Assembly (NCBI GenBank): GCA_944321365.1
Contig: CALULA010000003.1
Location: 124,001 to 188,000, forward strand
Length of the DNA: 64,000 nucleotides
Direction of reading: 5' to 3'
Source of the DNA: an uncultured Paraprevotella sp.
Lineage (GTDB): Bacteria > Bacteroidota > Bacteroidia > Bacteroidales > Bacteroidaceae
This document shows positions 59,004 through 64,000 of this stretch, piece by piece. The notes beneath the pieces are model-generated. The model worked only from the letters and a program-made list of their open reading frames with translations, made no database searches and had not been told where the DNA came from. The translations under genes and the position numbers were made by a program. Position 1 is the first letter of the stretch. Each line of letters starts with the position of its first letter.

Positions 59004-60401
59004 TTATTGCTGCGTGTTGTCGTTAGTCAGGAGCTTGCCCTGGTACTCTCCCGTCAGTGCTTCGAGGAAGCTTTCCACTTTCTGTGCCTCTTCCGCCCGG
59101 ATTGCGCGGCCCACCTGATACTTGGCCATCTTCGTGATGGCTTCGTTCAGTGTCGGTACGCTGCCGTCGTGGTAGTAAGGCCAGGTCAGTGCCACGTTGC
59201 GCAGTGTGGGCGTCTTGAAGCGGTAGCGGTCGCGTTCAATCTTGGTCTGTGCCCAGCGGCCGTTGTCACCGTCGGTCAGGCCGGACTTCTCGGTCAGTTC
59301 GCGGTCTTCAAAGTAGTTTTCGCGCTGTCCCATCAGTTCGTACGTCAGTCCGCCCATGTTGACACCGGCGTGGCAGGTGGCGCAGTCATATTTCTTGAAC
59401 AGGTCATAGCCTTCCGTCTGCTCGGCTGTCAGGGCTGTCTTGTCACCTTTCAGATAGCGGTCGAACGCAGAGTTCGGTGTGACCAGCGTCTTCTCGAACT
59501 CGGCTATGGCATCGGTGATGGTGGCCTGACTCAGTCCTTCGGGATAGACGACCGTGAAGCTGTCCACGAAAGCCTTGTCCTCGGAAAGACGTGCTACAAT
59601 CTCGTCGAACGACTTGCAGCCCATTTCCACCGGATTCAAGGGAGGACCGCCGGCCTGTTCTGCCAGGGTACCGGCACGTCCGTCCCAGAACTGAACGAAG
59701 TTGAAGCAGGCGTTGTACACCGTCGGTGCGTTCACACCGCCCAGTTGCTTGCCGATGCCCTCGGAGTAGCGTTTGTTGTCCACGCCAGCGGTGTTCAGTC
59801 CGTGGCATGTGGCGCAGGACACGGTGCCGTCGGCAGAAAGACGCGTGTCGTGGTAGAGCACATCGCCCAGCTTCGCCTTGTCGGCGTCGTAGGCCACGCT
59901 GTCCGGGATGGGGCGGACAGGCTCGTTGGCAAATTCAGCGGCGGCCAGCGTGTTGGGATAGTACTTGGCACGCAGCTCCTTGACGGCCGCCAGCACGCTT
60001 TCACGCTTGGCGTCGGTGACGGACGATCCCCAGTGCATCAGGCAGTACTCTGACATAGGCATCGAACCGTTGGACAGGCTCTGTTCCACTTTGGCCAAGT
60101 CCACCTCACCGGGGGCTTCGCCGTTCTGCAGGGCATTCATGAGGGGAGTGACGTCGAACACGTTGTAACCCTCTTTCACGTGTTGTTCAATCAGGCCTTT
60201 GGCAATGGGCCAGTTGGCATAGAACGGCAGTTCCGGCTGGGCGGAGTGGCAGGCCATGCATCCGCCGTCCGTCAGCACTTGCGCCAGTTGCTCGTTGGCC
60301 GGCAGATCGGCCGAAGGCGTCTTGTTCACGGCCCGGTAGGCGATGGCCAGTACCACGATCACCGCCACCAGGGCTAAGATTAGCTTAGAACTTTTTTTCA
60401 T
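59004..60401 (-). CDS. Tri-haem cytochrome c peroxidase family protein
   Basis: This 465-residue exported or membrane-anchored protein (N-terminal hydrophobic helix, about residues 7-24) reduces H2O2 in the periplasm in related enzymes. Three CxxCH haem sites are seen: 48-52 (CMACH) in an N-terminal haem-binding domain with 'SAQPELPFYANWPIAKGLI', then 196-200 and 340-344 (both CATCH) in the di-haem peroxidase core. The core shows 'GDVLYHDTRLSADGTVSCATCHGL', 'FWDGRAGTLAEQAGGPP' and 'FKTPTLRNVALTWPYYHDGSV'. Most bacterial CCPs have only two haems. It follows resB-ccsA, the cytochrome c maturation genes, by 41 bp. Confidence 0.9.
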   Translation of the reverse strand: MKKSSKLILALVAVIVVLAIAYRAVNKTPSADLPANEQLAQVLTDGGCMACHSAQPELPFYANWPIAKGLIEQHVKEGYNVFDVTPLMNALQNGEAPGEVDLAKVEQSLSNGSMPMSEYCLMHWGSSVTDAKRESVLAAVKELRAKYYPNTLAAAEFANEPVRPIPDSVAYDADKAKLGDVLYHDTRLSADGTVSCATCHGLNTAGVDNKRYSEGIGKQLGGVNAPTVYNACFNFVQFWDGRAGTLAEQAGGPPLNPVEMGCKSFDEIVARLSEDKAFVDSFTVVYPEGLSQATITDAIAEFEKTLVTPNSAFDRYLKGDKTALTAEQTEGYDLFKKYDCATCHAGVNMGGLTYELMGQRENYFEDRELTEKSGLTDGDNGRWAQTKIERDRYRFKTPTLRNVALTWPYYHDGSVPTLNEAITKMAKYQVGRAIRAEEAQKVESFLEALTGEYQGKLLTNDNTQQ

Positions 60402-60442
60402 AATCGCGTATATTTAATAATGTATATGGTTTAAGACATTTC

Positions 60443-61219
60443 TCAGTAGTAGACGTGCATGCTCTCCTGTGCTGCCGGCAGGTAGTTCACGCCATACCAG
60501 CACATCTGCAGGCAGAGGAAGCCCGCCACCAGCAAGGCGTTGAGCATGGCCCGCCGTCCTTTTCCGCACAGCCGCAGGTGCAGGTAAATCAGATAGAGGC
60601 ACCATGTGGCCGCCGCCCAGGTCTCCTTGGGATCCCAGTTCCAGAAGTGCCCCCAGGCATCTTTCGCCCACAACGCCCCGCTCAGCATTCCTGCGGTCAG
60701 GAAAGCCATCCCGATGCAGGTCAGGCGGTCTATGGCCGGACGGTAGCGTTCGGTGTGCTTCACCCATCCTGCAATGGCCAGCAGAAAGGCGCATCCCATC
60801 ACGGAGTAGGCGAAGATGTACACCGTGACGTGCGGCACGAACCAGTAGCTCTGCAGGGCCGGCATCAGCGACTGGTCGTGGATTTCCGGCTTCAGGATGT
60901 TCATCAGCGTGAAGACGAGCGTCAGTACGGTACTGAACAGCAGCAGCCAGCGGTGGTGCCAGCGGCAGTAGGTCAGCAGGCCGGCCAGCATCAGGAAGAA
61001 CGAGTACCACAGACGGGTCTCGCCCAGCGTCCGCAGCGGAGGCCGTTGCAGGCTCATCCAGAACAGGATGATGAAGGCAGCAAACGCGCACAGTCCTGTC
61101 GCAGTGAGCCAGGCGGCTCCGGTACTGAAGTCCTTCCTGCTGCGCAGGGCACAGACTGCACCGCCTGTCCACAGCAGGATAGCGGCGGCGGCAAACCACG
61201 GGAATTCAGTCCACGTCAT
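60443..61219 (-). CDS. ccsA: Cytochrome c biogenesis protein CcsA (system II)
   Basis: This 258-residue inner-membrane haem-handling protein attaches haem to apocytochromes c together with ResB/CcsB. It has about seven to eight helices. The WWD signature is 'KDAWGHFWNWDPKETWAAATW' (about residues 184-204), flanked by conserved His ('PHVTVYIFAYSVMG' near 130; 'LIYLHLRL' near 210). The ATG at 61219 overlaps the resB stop by 4 bp, which excludes a longer in-frame start inside resB. The dedicated neighbour is the tri-haem peroxidase gene. Confidence 0.93.
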   Translation of the reverse strand: MTWTEFPWFAAAAILLWTGGAVCALRSRKDFSTGAAWLTATGLCAFAAFIILFWMSLQRPPLRTLGETRLWYSFFLMLAGLLTYCRWHHRWLLLFSTVLTLVFTLMNILKPEIHDQSLMPALQSYWFVPHVTVYIFAYSVMGCAFLLAIAGWVKHTERYRPAIDRLTCIGMAFLTAGMLSGALWAKDAWGHFWNWDPKETWAAATWCLYLIYLHLRLCGKGRRAMLNALLVAGFLCLQMCWYGVNYLPAAQESMHVYY

Positions 61220-62076
61220 GGGCGGCCTCCTTTCTCTGCCTTTTCTCTCCGGACCGTCATGCCCTGCGGCAGTCCCTGGACAAAGAGCAGCAGACAACCG
61301 CCCAGCAGCAGCCAGATGCCGGTGCCCAGCACGTACTTCCACGGCTGTCGAACCAGCTGTACGATGCAGAAGCGCGGCTCCGGCGTGTGTTCGTAGTCCA
61401 CGAGATAGAGGTCGTCCGTCAGAGACAGCGCATAAGGGTGATTCACCGAAAGCGCGATGTCCTCCGTTTGGTCCAGCAGCAGGTCAGCCCGGAAGTCCTG
61501 CGGCAGTCCGTTAGGATAATATGTCACGTCGAAGTCTTTCAGTTGCAGGGAATGGGGCAGGTATATTTTGCCGTTCTGTGGAGTGTAGGCCTGCCGGGTG
61601 GGCCGTTTCTTGTCCACGGGCAGACGCCATTCTGCCGTGTCCGGTGCCCCGGCAAAGCTGCCCAGCAGAGCCAGCAGCAGTCCGCCATGTATCAGGATGA
61701 AACGCAACCGGTGGGGCCGCCTGCGGAATGCTCCGGCGTAGAACACCATCAGCAGATGGAGCGTCAGAGCAGTGAACAGGAAGAAGAACCACCACGATGA
61801 GGGTGAAGGGCTGGAAGCCAGACCGAGCGTCAGACAGGAGAGCACCAGCAGAGCCAGCAGGATGCATGTGGTGGAGGGGGATGACAGCAGACGGACTGCC
61901 GGTGAGGCGGGACGTTCCTTGCGCAGGACCCACAGGCCCGTCACCGCCAGCAGCACCAGTGCGCCGTTGACCGGAAAGGCGAAGAAGTCTTCCGGGAAAG
62001 CTGGGAGCAGCAGCTGACACAGCAGTGCCCCGCTGAAATATACGCCCCATACTTTTATACACATCCTCATCTGCAT
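61216..62076 (-). CDS. ResB/CcsB-like cytochrome c biogenesis protein, short form
   Basis: This 286-residue membrane protein has about four helices in the first 130 residues and one near the C-terminus (about 250-270). A periplasmic domain lies between them, with 'GRFxAP'-like 'DTAEWRLPV', 'LPHSLQLKDFDVTYYPNGLPQDFRADLLL' (about residues 170-198) and 'SVNHPYALSLTDDLYLVDYE'. This 'L..F.v.YYpnG.P..f.s.l' region is the ResB signature. It is shorter than typical ResB/CcsB proteins (about 400-550). It overlaps ccsA by 4 bp and is the first gene of resB-ccsA-peroxidase. Confidence 0.82.
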   Translation of the reverse strand: MQMRMCIKVWGVYFSGALLCQLLLPAFPEDFFAFPVNGALVLLAVTGLWVLRKERPASPAVRLLSSPSTTCILLALLVLSCLTLGLASSPSPSSWWFFFLFTALTLHLLMVFYAGAFRRRPHRLRFILIHGGLLLALLGSFAGAPDTAEWRLPVDKKRPTRQAYTPQNGKIYLPHSLQLKDFDVTYYPNGLPQDFRADLLLDQTEDIALSVNHPYALSLTDDLYLVDYEHTPEPRFCIVQLVRQPWKYVLGTGIWLLLGGCLLLFVQGLPQGMTVRREKAEKGGRP

Positions 62077-62120
62077 TGCGCTTTTGTCCTTTCCTGTTGG
62101 TTTTTCTGCATTATCTTGTG

Positions 62121-62128
62121 CAAAAGTA
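62121..62128 (-). promoter_or_regulatory. Minus-7 box of resB-ccsA-peroxidase
   Basis: CAAAAGTA reads TACTTTTG on the minus strand, 45 bp before the resB start. Confidence 0.5.
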
Positions 62129-62193
62129 CTCCATTTCCCGGATATATGTTTCGGAATTGCCTGAAAAATGCATCCTTATTCCTATATATAATG

Positions 62194-62220
62194 AAAGGCG
62201 GCCTGCAAGAGCCGCCTTTT
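62194..62220. terminator. Terminator downstream of the PepSY-like gene
   Basis: AAAGGCGGC (62194-62202) pairs with GCCGCCTTT (62211-62219) and has T runs on both sides. It ends the minus-strand PepSY-like gene at 62245. Confidence 0.75.
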
Positions 62221-62244
62221 GTCTGTAGAAACCGGGGAGGAGTC

Positions 62245-62685
62245 TCAGTCGTCCATGTCCATGTCGATGACGTTGAACTTTGTGTCGAACTTGATTTCCC
62301 ACAGGTTGGAAAGCTTGACCTCGTAGCTGTACTTGTCGCGTTCCAGCTGGAGAATCTTGGCTCCGGCGTGGTTGTCGGTTACGAACTTGGTGATCTGTAC
62401 GGGCACGGCCTTGCTCGGCACTGCGCTGTGCTTGCATTTCAGGTCGGTCCATTCGCCATTCTTGTCGAACTCCACGCTGTTGCCGTTGACGAACATCACG
62501 TCGTAGCTGGTGTCAAACAGTTCCTTTTCCATCTTGGCAAAGGCCACTTTCTCCGAGGGGAAGTTCTGCTGGATGAAAGTCTGTGCCTTGGCGGGCAACT
62601 GGTTCACGGTAATTACTTTGTCGTTGTCGGCCCATGCGGTTTGCAGGGTAAATACGCTCAGCAATAAGAATAACAACTTTTTCAT
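62245..62685 (-). CDS. PepSY-like domain exported protein
   Basis: This 146-residue periplasmic protein has a signal peptide (about residues 1-19, 'TAWAD'). Two PepSY-like repeats follow (about 25-85 and 90-146): 'VNQLPAKAQTFIQQNFPSEKVAFAKMEKELFDTSYDVMFVNGNSVEFDKNGEW' and 'VPVQITKFVTDNHAGAKILQLERDKYSYEVKLSNLWEIKFDTKFNVI'. The family occurs widely in Bacteroidetes; proposed roles are inhibition or regulation of envelope enzymes, not proven. It is a single-gene unit with a TAACTTTG minus-7 box and a terminator. Confidence 0.88.
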   Translation of the reverse strand: MKKLLFLLLSVFTLQTAWADNDKVITVNQLPAKAQTFIQQNFPSEKVAFAKMEKELFDTSYDVMFVNGNSVEFDKNGEWTDLKCKHSAVPSKAVPVQITKFVTDNHAGAKILQLERDKYSYEVKLSNLWEIKFDTKFNVIDMDMDD

Positions 62686-62733
62686 AAGGCTTTTTTTTTA
62701 GGGTTGTACATTTGTTTTCTTCTTTTGATAGGA

Positions 62734-62741
62734 CAAAGTTA
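62734..62741 (-). promoter_or_regulatory. Minus-7 box of the PepSY-like gene
   Basis: CAAAGTTA reads TAACTTTG on the minus strand, 49 bp before the start. Confidence 0.5.
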
Positions 62742-62808
62742 AGGTCATGAATCTGGAAAGAAATGGGAAAATGTGGCTTTACAGGTTTAAAATATGTGAA
62801 AACACAAA

Positions 62809-62838
62809 CTCCCGGCACCGGATGAAGGGTGTCGGGAG
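62809..62838 (-). terminator. Terminator of the kduI-like gene
   Basis: An 11-bp stem (62809-62819 with 62828-62838, one G-U pair) is followed on the minus strand by TTTGTGTTTTC. Confidence 0.7.
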
Positions 62839-62865
62839 CCGTATGATTCTTTTCAGGGCTTGCTC

Positions 62866-63822
62866 TTACTTCATGTCTACATACTTGATTTCATCCTTGT
62901 CGCTGTACTTCAAATTCTCACCGGCCATACCCCAGATGAAACTGTAGTTGCTGGTTCCGGCGGCGGCGTGGATGCTCCATTCGGGCGAAGTGATGGCCTG
63001 TTCGTTGTGCAACCACACAAGACGTTCCTCCTGCGGCTGCCCCATTAGGTGGCAGATTGCGTTTCCTTCGCTCACGTTGAAGTAGAAGTAGGCCTCCATG
63101 CGGCGGGTGTGCGTGTGTGCCGGCATGGTGTTCCACACGGAGCCGGGAGCCAGTTCGGTGAGGCCCATCTGCAACTGGTTGGTGCCTCCGCCCTCCACTC
63201 TTTCCAGGATGTCTTTCACGATGAGCTGGTTGACCACACGGTCGTTGCTTTCTTCCATCTTGCCGTAGTGGTCAGAGATGGCCAGGGCGTATTTCTTGGG
63301 GTCTGCTTTCTGCGCTTTCACGTCGGTAGTGATCAGCTGTGTCACGAAGTGCTTGTAGGCCGGTGCCGAATTGATGTAGAACTTGGCGGGTTTGGCCGGG
63401 TCGTTGCTTTTGAAGGTGACTTCCTTGTTGCCGCAACCCACGTAGAGGGCCTCCTTGTACTTCATCTCGTATTCCTTGCCGTCGACGGTCACCACGCCGT
63501 CGCCGCCGATGTTGATCACGCCCAGTTCGCGGCGTTCCAGGAAGTAGGTGATTTCAGGTCCCAGCTCGTGGAACGTTTCCAGTTTCAACACCTTGTTCAC
63601 CGGCATTACGCCGCCGTAGATCAGTCGGTCGTATAGGGTGTAGGTGATGTTGATTTCGTTCGGAGCCATGACCTTGTCCATCATGAAGGCACTGCGCAGG
63701 CGTTCGGTGTCGTAGTGCTTCACGTCTTGCGGATGGCATGCAGTCTGTACCTTGTAGTTCATTTGTGCGTTTGCCGTGAGGATGCCTAACCCCAGGCAAA
63801 AGGCTAATGCAATTTTTTTCAT
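62866..63822 (-). CDS. kduI: KduI-type 5-dehydro-4-deoxyglucuronate isomerase with signal peptide
   Basis: KduI converts 5-dehydro-4-deoxy-glucuronate (from pectin, glycosaminoglycan or other uronide breakdown) to 2,5-diketo-3-deoxy-gluconate. The cupin fold and metal site are intact: His236, His238, Glu243 ('[12 protein letters not shown]') and His285 ('[12 protein letters not shown]'). Family blocks '[12 protein letters not shown]' and '[17 protein letters not shown]' are present. Unusually, a typical signal peptide (about residues 1-20, 'LGILTANAQ') precedes the normal KduI start at Met21, so the protein is probably periplasmic. Translation from Met21 would give a normal cytoplasmic-length enzyme of 298 residues. 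The alginate-lyase-like gene at 23553 offers a possible source of unsaturated uronates. Confidence 0.88.
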   Translation of the reverse strand: MKKIALAFCLGLGILTANAQMNYKVQTACHPQDVKHYDTERLRSAFMMDKVMAPNEINITYTLYDRLIYGGVMPVNKVLKLETFHELGPEITYFLERRELGVINIGGDGVVTVDGKEYEMKYKEALYVGCGNKEVTFKSNDPAKPAKFYINSAPAYKHFVTQLITTDVKAQKADPKKYALAISDHYGKMEESNDRVVNQLIVKDILERVEGGGTNQLQMGLTELAPGSVWNTMPAHTHTRRMEAYFYFNVSEGNAICHLMGQPQEERLVWLHNEQAITSPEWSIHAAAGTSNYSFIWGMAGENLKYSDKDEIKYVDMK

Positions 63823-63883
63823 TTCTTCTTCTTTTTTTATGTTTGTTGTATGGGTTTCAATGTGTGCCGCAGCGGGCCGGGCA

Positions 63884-64000
63884 TCAGTATTTCTTGCGGC
63901 TGATGGCGATGCGGTTCAGAATGGCCAGTCCCAGCGTGCAGACGATGAGGACGGCCGGACCGATGTATTTCACCGTGTGGGTCAGATGGAAGATGATCCA
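63884..64000 (-). CDS. C-terminal end of a membrane protein, truncated by window edge
   Basis: The last 38 codons of a minus-strand gene are visible, ending '[13 protein letters not shown]' before TGA. One hydrophobic helix ('[17 protein letters not shown]') is followed by a basic tail, as in inner-membrane transporters and similar proteins. The family cannot be identified from this piece. It lies 61 bp upstream of the kduI-like gene in the same direction, so the two may be co-transcribed. Confidence 0.55.
   Translation of the reverse strand, partial: WIIFHLTHTVKYIGPAVLIVCTLGLAILNRIAISRKKY

Noticed and set aside
59007..60053. Plus-strand ORF of about 348 codons
   Set aside because: It is antisense to the tri-haem peroxidase gene, a GC-rich frame shadow without homology.

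Overview
The window is chromosomal DNA from a member of the Bacteroidales. Four things point there. Most transcription units start behind the TAnnTTTG minus-7 box of the Bacteroidetes primary sigma factor. Shine-Dalgarno sequences are mostly weak. Family-specific genes are present: PorQ and PorE of type IX secretion, DUF4837, a DUF1573 protein, an ExbB-ExbD-ExbD set and OprO/P-type porins. The succinate-propionate pathway is encoded by meaB, mutA, mutB and the sodium-pumping methylmalonyl-CoA decarboxylase genes. By eye the base composition is GC-richer than classical gut Bacteroides, and I do not name a species. There is no rRNA, IS element, prophage or CRISPR array.

Layout, 1-20 kb. A truncated alpha-2-macroglobulin-like gene, a phytase-like esterase and a DUF4837 lipoprotein form an operon, followed by DUF1573-meaB. 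On the minus strand lies porQ-cmk-ispH. Next come tonB, a prenyl diphosphate synthase, tatD, tRNA-Ser and a four-gene ExbB/ExbD operon. An Lrp-type regulator, a minus-strand membrane gene-thyA-folA operon and an rRNA methyltransferase complete this part.

20-44 kb. A degenerate low-molecular-weight phosphatase-like gene is followed by porE and a large secreted alginate-lyase-like protein (both minus), topB and a K+/H+ antiporter. Then come mutB-mutA (minus) divergent from an AspT/YidE-type transporter, a MATE-kinase-phosphodiesterase operon (minus), and mmdA, a lamin-tail/OadG fusion, a biotin carrier and the OadB-type subunit.

44-64 kb. mnmA-xseA-xseB, ilvE, a cluster of small membrane proteins (DUF975, two CD225 proteins, DUF2752), trmB-mrp, an MFS exporter and a cell-wall amidase come first. 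A porin, a four-repeat lamin-tail lipoprotein and a second phytase-like esterase form the next operon. The last part, on the minus strand, is resB-ccsA-tri-haem peroxidase, a PepSY-like protein, a secreted KduI-like isomerase and the end of a membrane gene.

The most unusual signal is non-coding. Four intergenic arrays (about 8.87-9.01, 21.20-21.28, 30.67-30.74 and 43.93-44.04 kb) consist of a degenerate repeat centred on TGCGCA and repeated at exactly 22 bp, about two helical turns. All four arrays share one orientation. I know of no feature class that explains them. Other points of interest are the lamin-tail domain fused to OadG in the decarboxylase operon, the porin/lamin-tail/phytase-like operon, a KduI with a signal peptide, and several family members lacking hallmark residues (A2M without its thioester, an LMW-PTP without its catalytic Cys, an Mrp without CxxC).
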